A DNA stretch of 64,000 nt from Rhynochetos jubatus (taxonomy: Eukaryota > Chordata > Aves > Eurypygiformes > Rhynochetidae), in assembly GCA_027574665.1 (NCBI GenBank), contig CM050650.1, positions 104,505,086 through 104,569,085 of the forward strand, written 5' to 3'. Positions 48,342-61,000 of the stretch are shown here, piece by piece; positions within the stretch are counted from its first letter, which is position 1; each line of letters begins with the position of its first letter. A program made the translations under genes and the position numbers. The notes beneath the pieces are model-generated. The model saw only the letters and a program-made list of their open reading frames with translations, did not search any database and was not told where the DNA came from.

Positions 48342-48363
48342 CCCCCCACCCCCACCCCCCTCC
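48342..48363 (-). repeat. C-rich tract (G-rich on minus strand)
   Basis: Runs of 6, 5 and 6 C separated by single A, then tcc. On the minus strand this is a G-quadruplex candidate. Confidence 0.85.
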
Positions 48364-51300
48364 AGGGATTTGTGAGCTCCTCAAGCTTTTTTAAGATACA
48401 GTTGATGCAAAATCAGACAAGTGTCATTCTCCAAGGTAGAGAAGATGCTGGAAAAGTCAAACTTTCTGAACTAGCACTATCAAGTACAGTATGAAAGCTC
48501 TGGTCACAGCCCCGCATCTACACTAGAGTTGTTTCTGTAACAGTTCCTGGTTATGTCTATATGTGGGTAGCGTTTTCTGTGTGATGGGAATACCAGCACA
48601 TGGAGTTAACTGGGAACTGTCAATAGGAAACATCTCCATATATAGGTAATCATTCAAATACACTCTGTTTATGTTTCAGACTAATGATTCTTAAAATCAT
48701 GCTATAACTTATTGGATCTTTCCCACATAAGCATGCTTGGCTTAGTTGCTTTTTGTACAGTTTCCAAGAAACTTCTGAGGAATACCCATGTTCTTTCCTT
48801 CCATAGTGACTCTGGTATTTAGAATAAAATCTGTAATCTGCTTCATTTCCCACAGAGTTTTGCAGAGGTCTACTGCAAAAGTATGTATCCCATTATCCAA
48901 ACTATCTACTTGTGTCTGAATAAAGGTAATCTTACTCCAATACATGGGCTTCAGAACATACTGAGACGGTTTGGGTAAGATTTTAGAAACAGGAGTCTCT
49001 TCCCAGGAAAGCTATGAGGATGACTACCGAGTTGAAAAATGTGTCTCTTAGCAAAAGAATTTATAATTTTGGTTTGGTTAGCTTATTAAAGGCAATGCTA
49101 CAAGATAACTTGCCCTCAGATATTTCTAAATGACTATACAAGGAGCAGAAACGTGATGGTGGAGGGCATTCCAAGACAACATGGAGATGTCATACTTGGA
49201 CGAGAGGTGACTTCCAAAGTTACACATATTCAGATTAGAAGAAAAGATGCTGATTTTTCAGCAGTGTGAGTAAATACCCCTTACAGCACCCCACCATGTG
49301 TGCTGGAAATCTTTTCTATCAAGAGCAGATCTTTTTAGAAAAAATAAGTACAAAATAGGCACCCATCAGCAAACAGTAAAGGGATGTTAATGAGCACAGT
49401 AAGAACTCTGATTATTGTTCCAGCTTCTCCAGCCTGACCATAATGTGTTTTGGTGAAAGAAAGCCAGTCAAAGAACAAAGTGGAAGGAAACCAGCCCTCT
49501 GTGAGGGTTTAAGAGGTGCACTCCTCTGGGGAGAAGAGCAAAAGAGGAAATATTAAGTTTGAGCTCGGAACTGTGAATGGTTTCTCAAGGCCATGACAAA
49601 ATGATAATTCTGGGCTATGATAGGTATGTGGGCAACTTCGCTATTTATCAGTAAGGATGAATACTGGAGAGAGAACAAAATAAATGGTATTTTTGTTCTA
49701 AGGAACATATTCGTCAACTGTATGGGAGGTCACAAACTCCTGAAAGGCAGACAACGCGTTTAGAGGGCAGTAAAAGTTTAACTTACAAAGTACTGTAAGT
49801 CCTTTTCTGGTCCAGTGAAGAAATTCCAGGCAGTCACCACAATAAGGTTTCATGTGAACATCAAGCTTAATGGTTATCTGGGTAACTCTGACAATGATTG
49901 GACAACCCTCTGGTGAATCAGTCATGGCACAAATCTACCTTCTTTTCTTTAAGGAGATGGCTCAGCACAAGGTTTTGTTTTGCCCCGCTGTCTGTGTGTT
50001 TTCAGAGTACCTTTTCTTCCATTCCTTCCTGCAGGACCTCAGCCATGACAGCCTATAGTCGAAATAACTAATCAAACTTACAGTTTAGATAGGAAGTATC
50101 TGTGTTTTTCCTCCAGCAATATTCAAACTTTCTTTTTCTTGATATGGAGATGAAGCAAACTTTCTGGATTTTTTTCTTCTGTGAAGGATTAGTTTATCAA
50201 ATGGAAAGAATAACTCTGTGCTATTTCTACCTCTCTTGTTTCTTTGGTTTTCTTTGTTTTTAAAGTTTTGGCCTTGCCCCTCATAACACAGCAAGTTTTC
50301 AACACCAACTTCCCCAGAATACACTGAGTGACTCTCAATCCCTACCAAACTCTGGTCCCTATTGTGACTATTAAAATTTGATTGACTAAAAATCTGGAAT
50401 TAATTTGTTTTAAACATAGAAAACACTTAGTTTTGGGGCCAAGATGACTTTTTTTTCCCCCTTGTGTCTAGCTAAAGACTGCACAGAAGGCAACATATGC
50501 CATGTATTTATATATACTTTGTTTGTTTGGAAGATTTTGTACTTCACAGCTGTTACTAGCCAGTTTGTCACAGTACTGTACTTTGCCTGGACCTCAGTAG
50601 TGGCATAGATGGACAGAAAAATGTTTGGCTCATATGCACCATGATGTTAAGATTTTAGACTGTAATTCCCGACCTGCCTTCTCTAACTGTAGATAAGGGA
50701 GGCAACAAATGCCGAGTCATTGCACTTCATTTTGGTGTTTCAGTTTCACACCAAAATTCAGGTTTTTTTCAGTTTGAAAGCTAAGCTGATCAGGAAATGA
50801 AATAAATGACTGCCAGGACATCCAATTGTTCATACCATGGACTGAAGCAGTGAGAATGACATAAGGGAATTCCAGCAACTCAGCTGTTTAATTGCACAAC
50901 CGGGACCCATTTGGCAACCGGTCTTAATCACTGCCCTTACTCTCCCAGTCACACCAAGGAACTGCTCAGTTGACAGTCTAATTCCTATAACACACATCCA
51001 GCAGGACATCCTGAGTTAGGGTTTTCTTCCACCTGGTTATATATCCCATCATGTTTCTAAAAAGTCCCATGGTGCGAAAGCGCTACCCAACACAGCTCCC
51101 ACCAGATAAAGTTATGTTCCCTCTGATAAGCAGAGACAGTGTGATAATAAAAAGTCTGCTAATATTCTGTGCAAATGATTCCCAGGTTTCTGTTCTGTTT
51201 CCCAAAACACAGGGTTTTATTCTTTCTAATCCACTGAGAAATGGATGGGAAAAATATGATGTACTTTCTGCATAGCTCAAATATCACAGACAGATACCTC

Positions 51301-53730
51301 ATTTTTCCTCCCCAAACAAAAAAACACCAAACAAAATAAAAGCAAACAAACAAACCCAACACCCCCTCCTCCCTTGAAAGTGTTTTGTAGAGCAGGATTA
51401 GGTCCAAACAGGATCAGAAGGAAGAGTGAACAGCTAGTGGACAGATACAGGGGAAATCTAAAACTGGAGAAAGCTGGTCAAGCATCTTGGTGGTGGCAAA
51501 GCAAAAGGAAAGTTTAAAAAGAAAAAAAAAAAACCACAACAAAAACACTGTAAGCAAAAGAGTAATCAAATTATCAAGCCCTGTAAAGAATAGTAGAAAG
51601 CAAGGAGAAAAGGACCAAGAAGTAGGAAGGGCAAAAATTAAAGGTTAAAGGGAAATGTAGAAGAAAATGAGACAGCATATTTCAGGACTCAATGTTACAT
51701 GTATTCATGTCACACTGAGTAACTGAGAGACAAATGTAAATTTAAATAACTGAATAGATTCAGTAAAACTAGACCCAACATACAAGTGTGCTTAAAACAT
51801 TAGTCACTCGTGATAAATGCAGGAAGTATTGCAAATGTGTCAATGGCTCTTTTCTAGATTGCTTATTGTCTGCACACCAAAGAAGTGTAGACAGGCAAAT
51901 AAGGCACAGGTAATTATCGTCACGTTGAGGCAATTACCTGAAATGAAATCCACCTCCAACTGCACCTGATCAAACAGCTTTTTCTTAATAATATTTATTC
52001 AAAGGTTTGGTTTCCTGTGGCAGATGAACCTGTGATGAGCCAGTCAGATACACTTTATTTCCAAGTACTTTTTGAATGTTTTCAACCAACACTTCTCAGC
52101 TTTCTGTTTGTTATTGGGTATTTCTGCTGTGTGAAAAATCAACAAAGTAACTCTGAAAATGGACATATATGAAGATGTTATTTACAGGTGTGAACTCACC
52201 CACCTAATTTAGGCACTTATTTGTGCCTGGTTTTAAGCTCCAAGGGAGTTAGTCCTGCGATCCCCCTTCAGGATCTCCAGAGGGTAGTCCTGTGCACTTC
52301 AATTCGATCTCTATGTGTTGATTGATAAAGATTTAAATAGTGTCTACACAGGATTTTCATGGGGCCTTGGCAGCTTTAGCTGGCTAAATCCCATTCAGTG
52401 GGCATTTTTATTCACATAAAAACACATACATCAAAACCTAAATAGATTAGATATTCAGAAGCTTCCAGCCTGTTCTTTTTGAGGTTTACTCATTGTAGAT
52501 GACATGGTTTCTGCTGATTTTAAGATAATCTTCAAACTATTATTTTCTAAAATGGATTTTTTTGGGGGAGGGGAGAGAGGATATGCTTACAAATGAAGTG
52601 TATGTGGTTTTACATTGGCAATTCTTACAAAACAAAGTATTTACTAACTTAAGGGTCTTTTAAAGCTTGCTGGGCCGAAAATATGTAAAAGCTGCATAGG
52701 TGCAATTATCTGGGATAGTACAGATGGATATTATAACAACTGAAATATTCTTGATTATTTTAATTCTGTCCATAAATTATCTCTGGGGAGCATATCTCCT
52801 TCTTTATGTTACAATACTTACAAAAAAAAAAAAACTAAGTGGAAGAAGGGAAAGCTGGAAAAAATAATAAAAAAAAAAATTATAAAACACAGGCAGGTTT
52901 TCTCTATTTTCTGTTACTCAAAGAAAGAAAAGTATATAAAAATTGAAGAACAAACTTTGAAACGTGTCTGCTTAAGATTACTAGGGGGTTTTATTTTTAG
53001 GTCTTCTGTATTGCTGAAGAAGTTGGGTAGATATGTGCTGTGAAAAAAGTTGGAGAAAGATTATATTTTTTTTATAGCAATATGATTTCAAGTTAATTTT
53101 CTCTGACTTATATGACATACTTGTGTAGAGCATCGGGATTGAAGGCAGGGTCACATCTTAGAAATACAATAGTTGATGTATCTTTTTCGTTTCCCAGATA
53201 ATCAGATAGAAGGCTGGCACAGGGGGAAAAGTGTGTTGTAAAATTAATTCTAGAAGAGCAAGTAATTCCCTGAAAAGTCTGTATATAGCAGCTCTCCATT
53301 TTAACATAGTTACATTGCTTCAGCCTAATACAAAGGTAGTAACTTCTTTTAGAGTTCTCATCAACATTATCAAAATATGTGGGATGAAGTATGTCCTTTG
53401 CAAAATATTTTGATTGCTGCATTGATAATGCAGTTACTTGAGAATTGCTGGGCAGATATGAAAAAAAAAAAAAAACCCACCAAAAAAGCCCAAACACCCT
53501 AAGTCAGAAACTGTGTTTGCATAGACCAGATTACGTTGTCACATGCACAGCTACAAGCAACTACCTAGCCATTAGGCTTGATGTGTGTATCTTAAAACTA
53601 TCTAATTAGACTGAATAGCCATGACACTGATAGGTGTGAGCCTTTGGAAGAGCATGTTGACTGTTTTAGAAACATTACTGAAGTAGAGAAAGCACAGTGA
53701 GAATGATTAGTATGGGTAATCTCTAAGCCT

Positions 53731-54175
53731 TTTTTGTGGGGTTGACCATGGTTACCAGCCAAACACCCACTCAGCCTTTTGCTCACCCCCCTCTTCTGAG
53801 GGAAGGGATGAAAATAGAAGGAAGTCAAGAAGACTCATGGATCAAGATAGTGATGTTTTAATAGGGAAAGCAAAAGGTGTGTGTGCAAGCAAAGCAAAAA
53901 AGAGGAATTAGTCACTGCTTCCCTGTGGCACGTGTTCTGTCACATCCTGGAAAGCAGAGCCTCTGTAACATTCACTTGGGAATACAGATGCCATAACCAC
54001 GAGCTTATTCTCCTTTTCCTGAGCTTCTTATTGCTGAGTGTGATGTCATATGGTGTAAGAATATCCCTATACTCAGCTGACGTCCGTTGTCTCAGCTGCG
54101 TTCCCTTGCAAACTCTTGCTTGCCCAACCTGTGGCCATAATTGTCACACAGAGGAAGGCTGGTAAATAGCTCAGG
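53731..54175 (-). mobile_element. Degraded partial LTR, ERVL-like
   Basis: The plus strand shows gtgtgcaagcaaagcaaaaa, ctggaaagcagagcctctgt and gtaacattcacttgggaata, close to the corresponding part of the LTR at 14914. The left end (gttgaccatggttaccagcc) is a mutated terminus. The right end is lost after about 54175. Sense strand minus. Confidence 0.7.
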
Positions 54176-55221
54176 ATATTTCCACATGAAGGTATCCCTA
54201 CCAGGAGACTTCTAATTTTCAGTCTGTTATGACCCCTGACTTGAATAGCTGCAGGCTCCGTGAGGACATGTACACTGCGTTTATAGCCTTCTGTGAGGGA
54301 TCACTGAAGAAAATATTCCAGTGGGATTTTGAAAATAGCTGTGTCTCTTTAGAAACACAAGGTTAAAAGGGACTGCTTAAGAGTGATAGTCTTAATTTTG
54401 AGGGACGCTTTACTCCTCCGCATTATGACATGCTGCTTTCATTTTCATTAGGCTGAATAATGTGTCTTTTGCCCTAAGGAGAAGTCCAGATTTCATATTT
54501 TTGAGAACAGTTTGTCGGTTATTTAGGTATCCAGTGTAATTTTAGAGCACTCTGCAGTTTTGTCACACACAGAGAAATCTTCACAAATGACAGAATATAG
54601 ACCCCGCTCTAGAGTGTTTCCGGATATTTTGCTTCCAGCATATGTTTTCATGGTCATATGGGTGCACAGTGGGTTGAGCACTCAGAATTAAGAAAAATGT
54701 GGGAATTTACACAAGTTTCAAGCTTCAGGGACACAATCTGGGATGGCAACAGTGGACACAGCTCTGGGAAATGTTTGAGGTCTCAATCAACATTAGCCAC
54801 CTCTAGCAATTCAAGGCCTCACATGCAAGTTATATCTTCATTCCTCAGCCTGGTTTTCTGACCTAAAATACCACATATTTCTTTAACAAACTAGATCTAT
54901 TCACCTCCTGGCTGTGGCTGCCAGAATAAAATTAAATAAATAAATGTTGAAAGCAGCAAATATATACTTGTCCTTCCTACTCTTGCCTGCTCTATAGTCT
55001 TCAACTACTCAGATTTTCAGTTTGTTCTTTACTTGTATTTATTAAATCATATTCTCTTTTTTTTGTTTTTTGTTTTCCTCATCACTGTAGGAGAGTATTT
55101 GGAGCCAAAACAATTAATAATAATATTGCAGGGCTTCTAAGTCAGATTACTTTGCAGAGAAGGCATGCAGCACATTATCCTGTTGAATTTCTATGAAGTT
55201 CTAATATTTCTTGACCAGTTG
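54176..55221. other. Non-coding DNA
   Basis: No gene or repeat recognised in this kilobase. Confidence 0.5.
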
Positions 55222-55226
55222 AGAGT

Positions 55227-56052
55227 TGTGTTGGGTTCAGTCAGGACAAAGTTAACTCTCTTTAGTGTGGCTGCTAGGGAGCTGTGCTCCTGGATGCTGA
55301 GAGAAGTACTGATAAGTCCTTAGCTGGCGCTGGGGAATGCCTGCACTGAATTCAAGGTCTTTCTCCACTTCTGATGCTGCAGCTGCGTTCCCAACTCTCG
55401 CTGTCTCGCTACAGGCCGTGTAGGGGACACACAGTTCAGGCAGCTGACCCAAACTGACCAAGGATGTATTTCATTCCATAGTACGTCATGCTCGGTGCTT
55501 AGGCAAGGAGGGGGTCCGGGAGTCATTACTCCCGCCCTTACTCTCTTGCTCGTTTACTTCCATTCAATTCCTAACACTCCCCCTGAGTCCTGCGTTAGCT
55601 GCTTTGCTAACTCCTGTGCTGGCTCATTTGTGAGGGAGTTGGTGGGTTTGTTTAGTTTCTCCTGGTCGCGCTATCGCTGATAGCGTTCGGTCAGAATTGG
55701 CTGCTATTGCTCTTGGGCTGTGGCTCTCAGGCTCTCTGGGTCTGACTCTCACTACTCAGTACCTGGTTGTGCATTGGTCAGAGGGTGGGGAGCAACTGTA
55801 TCATAATTGTATCTAATTGTACATAATTGTACAATTGTAATAAACCATATGTTTTATTTCCTATTATGTTAATTACTTATTATTAGTAGTGTTAGTATAT
55901 ATTAATTTAGATTTAATTAAGAAATACTTATTTCAATTTTATGAGCTTTCTTATGTCTTTTTCCTCCAATTCTCCCCCTCTGCTGGAGGAGGGGAGGGGG
56001 ATTTGTGAGAGCGGCTTTGTAGTATTTTGCTAGCTGGAGTTAAACCACGACA
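55227..56052 (+). mobile_element. Solo LTR with perfect 5-bp target duplication
   Basis: 826 bp from tgtgttgggttcagtcagga to gttaaaccacgaca. It is flanked by agagt on both sides (55222-55226 and 56053-56057), the 5-bp duplication typical of ERVL elements. AATAAA (in gtaataaaccatatg, near 55840) marks the 3' half and sets the orientation. Upstream of it is a small set of attgta-type repeats. It is closely related to the inverted copy at 57312-58029. Confidence 0.9.
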
Positions 56053-56057
56053 AGAGT

Positions 56058-56353
56058 AGACATACCTTTGACAGGAGCCTTGTGAGAGGCAATAGAAGAC
56101 AGCTAGTGGAAAAAGCAGAATCATACAGGCAGCTTCAGAGTCTACACAAGGGCTTTTATAAACCATTGCTGCTGTTTAGAAAGGACTTTAATGTGAAATT
56201 AAATTAAGGAATCTGCCTCTCATCTTACCTCTTCACCAATATTCTCAACTCACCCATACAATCATTTTCAGTAAGCAAGCATTTAATTACTTGCTTACAT
56301 GAAATTAAGTCACCCTCACTCCCTTTTTTTATCCTTGTACAAGACCCAAGTGT
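56058..56353. other. Spacer between LTRs
   Basis: AT-rich, about 300 bp, nothing recognised. Confidence 0.5.
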
Positions 56354-56709
56354 TGTGGTTTAACCCAAGCTGACAACTGAGTCCCACACAGCAGCTTATT
56401 CACTCTCCCCTCGGACAGCTTTCCCCTAGTTTATATACTGAGCATGATGTTATATGGTATGGAATATCATCTTGGATATTTTAGGTCAGCTGTCCTGGCT
56501 GTGCCCCCACCCAGCTTCTTGTGCATCTCCAGCCTTCTCTGTTGGTAGAACATGAGAAGCTGAGAAGTCTTTGACTTAGTGTAAGCACTATTTAGTATCA
56601 ACTAAAACATCAGTGTGTTATCAACATTATTCTCATACTAAATCCAAAACACAGCACTATAGCAGCTACTAGGAATAAAATTAACTATATCCCGGCCAAA
56701 ACCAAGACA
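56354..56709 (-). mobile_element. Solo LTR, ERVL-like, internally shortened
   Basis: The plus strand begins tgtggtttaacccaagctga and ends ggccaaaaccaagaca. On the minus strand a TATAAA box follows catcatgctcag, as in the other copies. At ~356 bp it is shorter than the ~590-bp copies; the segment after the first ~55 bp is missing. No clean target duplication. Confidence 0.75.
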
Positions 56710-57306
56710 CTGAGAAAAGATGTGTCTGTAAAATGAAATCTTAATTTTCAATTTAAGGCTTCAAGGCTTGACTCCAACTTGCCTACAAGTGTTTTGTAGC
56801 GTTCTCTGGACATGATAGCTCTGGAACCAGAAAAGGTGTGGCCATGTTGCTGTCTCCAGCATGATGTTGTCAGAAGAGCATCCTGTCCTGCCTTTCCTGC
56901 TTCCAGGAACTAAGCCTTTAATTCTGCACACATCTTTTCTTTAGGTTGCTCAGCAGTAATTCAGCTGTTTCTATCACTGTGGCATATTGTGCTGCATAGA
57001 TATACTTAACAGTGGTCCAGAAAAGGGAAATGTCTGGCAAGAAGAGCTATTTTTACCTAGAAGAACATTCTCAAATATTTTAGGGACATGGTGCTGGTAT
57101 GATGTGTAGTCTGCTCCATCAATAAAGCAGTCCTGCTGAAAACTACAGCAAAATACTGTGTATAAGTGTGACAGAGAAAAGAAAGTCTGTATCCTAGAGG
57201 CTTGATGCAGAAGATGTAAGTCCCATCCTGGATATGGGATCTGGAAGAAAGCTATCAAAGGTGACCTTCAAATTACAGGCTTTTCAAAGGGAAAGGACGA
57301 GTCTTA
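56710..57306. other. Spacer between LTRs
   Basis: About 600 bp of unique sequence; no gene or repeat recognised. Confidence 0.5.
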
Positions 57307-57311
57307 ACTGA

Positions 57312-58029
57312 TGTTATGGTTTACTTCAACTAGCAAAATACCACGAAGCTACTCTCACAAATTCCCCCTCCCCTCCTCCAACAGAGGAAAAAGAAATAAG
57401 GAAGCTCATAAAATTGAGATAGGAACTATTTACTAATTAAATCTAAATCAGTATGTACAGATACTACTAGTAATAAATAATTAAAATAGTAGAAAATAAA
57501 ACATATGTTACAATATATACGTCACCATCCACTGACCAATGTACACCCAGATGTTGAGTAGTGAAACTCTGACCCAGAGAGCCTGAGAACCACAGCCCGA
57601 GAGCGGCCAGAGCCCAGGAGCTAACGCAGCAGATTCCGAGCAAACCCTGTCAGTGATAGCATGGCCATGAACTCTAAAAAACCCATCAATTACCTCACAA
57701 ATAAGCCAGCACAGGAGTTAGCAAAGCAGCTAGCACAGGAGGGTTAGCAAGTGCCCCGGTGTAGGTGAGTGAGGGAGTAAGAGGAAGAGTAATGGCTACC
57801 GGACACCCTCCCCGCCCAAAACCCAGAACATGACGTACTATGGAATGAAATACTTCCTTGGACAGTCTGGGTCAGCTGCAGTATGAAAAGGGGAGAAAAG
57901 ACCTTGAAATACAGGCCATCCCCAGCACCAGCTGAGGCCTTATCAATGTTTTCTCTTAGCGTCCAGCAACACAGTTCCCTGGCAACCAGAGTAAAGAGAG
58001 TTAACCCTTCCCTGACTGAACCCAGCACA
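57312..58029 (-). mobile_element. Solo LTR with perfect 5-bp target duplication, inverted copy
   Basis: 718 bp. The plus strand starts tgttatggtttacttcaact and ends ctgactgaacccagcaca. The flanks actga (57307-57311) and actga (58030-58034) are identical. The reverse complement aligns along its length with 55227-56052 (for example both share ggttcagtcagg, gttaactctcttta and attccatagtacgtcatg), with clear divergence. The two are separate insertions of one family. Confidence 0.9.
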
Positions 58030-58034
58030 ACTGA

Positions 58035-61000
58035 GAAAGAGCGAGTGTTATGGCTGAGGGGAACTGGAACGTTGCAATTGTGTTTGAAATGCTAGGCAGA
58101 AGGAAAACCTTCTTTGCATACTTAACACACATTTTCCCCCAGTATGTTGGTAAGATATTTCTTGTGCTCTCTCTGGAGCTTTGTAGTAAAAAAGTAAATT
58201 GACTTCCTTGGCAACTGATTCAGTAAAATCAGTGTCACTGTCTGCCTTAAACTGCCTAGTTCATTTTATATTTTCTCTTTTCCTGCTACCTTATATATGC
58301 TACCTAATTGGTATAGAGTAATAGTAAAATTTCAACAGACGATGAAGAGGACTACTGGAAATTACGTTCTTTATCTTGTAGTAGGAAATCATTATATAAA
58401 CATAGCAGGCACGATTTGTTTTACTGGTATGCTGGCCAGTCTTAACATTTAACAAGCTGCACTTTGTCTTGAATACTTTTTATGACAAGGACGGAAAGTT
58501 GTATCCACCACTAACATCTCTGATAATGTGTTTTATTACTAGGTTTTGTAGGTCTTATCTGTTAGTAACTGTCTTGTAGTCCTAAATTAACAGCAAATAA
58601 TTTGATATTTTTAAATAAGCTATGGATGAATTTAGCTTAGCTGGAAAACAGTTGCTGAGTAATAATTTCTTTGGTTCCTCCAATGCCAATACATGCACCA
58701 ATTATTTCTTTCTTGCCCAGTTTTCTTATGCATTTATATTATGTCTTTCTTGCTTTTGACATTCAGTCTGTGCCTCCATATCTGAGGTGCGTTCCAATCC
58801 ATCATATTTTAGGAAGACATCCATGAGAACTTACCCTGTGGATAAGCCCTCAAAGTTGAAAAAAAGGTAAGGCAAAAGTTGTTACTGTCTCTTCCCGTGT
58901 AATGTCTTATATTGCAACTACTACTGCTATACTGGTCTCTTATTATCTACTACTGGTGAAACATAGCTTCTGGAGAAGCACATATCCTTGGTTTGAAGTT
59001 ATCAGGAGAAAGCATATACATTCCCTTTTTTCGCAGTTTATTTTCGTATATGTATCTCCTTTCAACCACTTGACTTTGCTTGATATCTAACTTATTTTAC
59101 TTCATCATTAAGGTGAGAACTATAAAAATGTACTTTTTATACAGATGGTACATAGCAGATCCAGAATCATGTTGGTTACTCCCTCTAGAGGTTTTGATAT
59201 AGCCAAAATGGTAAGCTTCCAGAATCAATGCATGAGACCATTTGATTTTGTAAAGTTATTACTCCTTTTCTTTAATATGTAGACATAAACCATTTGAAAA
59301 TTGCCTCATCTTCTGAAGATGTGCTAAATATTTTCTAAAATGGGATCTTTTGAGTGTCCATAAATGTTAATGACCTTTGGAAACTCTGTTACTCATGATA
59401 ATAACTTGACTTCTGAGGTTATTCAAACTTTTCTACAGATTTTACTGTTTATAAAGTTCCATCAAGCATGAATGAAAACAGTAGAATATAGCCAAGTTCA
59501 TAATCTAAAGCAAAAATCATACTGATTTCTGCAAAGCTACTTCTTATTTATAGCACTATGAATTGGAGCCCAACTCAAACAGATGGTAATAATTATTAAT
59601 GATAAATACATTTAATGAAAATAAAATAGAAAAATCTTGTGTGGCAACAAATCACCTGAGGAAGTCAAGGAGAGTAAATTTATTTCACTGTCCAAGTCTC
59701 TCTCTGTGTTGAAGTACCTGCTTCCAGATGTATTATACATGTTTGTGGAATTTGTCTGTTTTGTTCTTGATAGTAAAAAAAGAATTAAAAACTAAAACTG
59801 GACAGAAAATGATTTTCCCATCCCTGAAGAATTTTTTTTGTATTTCAAACATTTTTCCCAGACTAAACCAGGATGAAAAATTGGACTGTCAAAAGTGTTT
59901 AAGAAATGAAATTAAAAGACAAAGAACAGATTTTGTATAAGAAACAAGAAATAAGGTTTTCAAGTGTTTTTCAGCCTAGAAAACACATAAATGACTGGTT
60001 GTGATGAGAACCTCTAGGAAGGTAGATATAAAATTTTTCATTGTTTCAAATGAAAAAAAAAAAAGTTGGGAGCATGAAAGGAAGATTGCAAGTGGCATAA
60101 AATGCATAGCTATACTTTAAATGCTTTATTATAAGATGCTGTAGAAGCTAAAAGTTTGCATATGTTCAAAACTAGAGAATACTTCCTGGAAGAAAAGTCA
60201 TCCATGCTTATTAAATGTTTGGTAGCTGCTGAGAAATAGATCCCTGCATTTCAGAAGGTAGTCAGAGAACAGAAGTATTTGTTTGTTCTTATACTCTTGC
60301 ATAAGGATTTGATATTTGACGCTTTTAATCTGACTTAACATAGATACATACTTGCGTATTTTAATGTTTATTTTATGTAAAATGCACACACAGAGATGAA
60401 CATTAAAATGACATTAAATTGAATTGTTTCCTGCCACTAATTTTGAAAAAGTTTTAATTTGGGAGAGGCTTTGAAATATTTTTCTTGGCTGCTATAAATA
60501 TGGTTCTCTTAACAAGGAAATTATATGATCTTTTGTTGAGAAAATGTTGAAACAGAGCATTTCAGAATTTCAAAAATCAACTCAAATACAGTAATAGAAA
60601 TTTGTCAGAAGTTTCCCTTTCTGATAAACTGTATCAGTTTGGACGAATTTTTGTTTCCAAGGAGAGATGTACTAGCAAGAATATTCTAAGCCATTTCTTG
60701 GTTTGGATTCTGGAGGAATCATTGATTATTTAGCAATTAATTTGAATTACAAAATACCCAAAACCTTTGCTATAACAAAAGCATATTGAAACTAATAATA
60801 GATATTGGCAGAGCACCTTCTCTTCAGTGCATTTTATACATTAACCTGCAGGTGGTTAATGCACCAATGCCGTTAGACTACCCACATATGAAATCAGAAG
60901 ACCTATGAACATGTTAGATATTTCCTTATTTGAAGAATGGAATATACAGTATCTATAAAATGATTAATAAATTGTACCACTACTCTCCGTACTAAACTAG

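Larger units (their letters stand above)
43543..53725. other. AT-rich non-coding DNA
   Basis: About 10 kb without a recognised gene or dispersed repeat. It holds the G18 run (46547-46564), a C-rich stretch (48342-48363) and scattered A runs (for example near 52821-52880 and 53460-53475). Frames are short and lack motifs. Confidence 0.5.

Noticed and set aside
56354..56709. Reading 55227-58029 as one provirus with two LTRs
   Set aside because: The outer LTRs are inverted, each has its own target duplication, and no gag, pol or env sequence lies between them.
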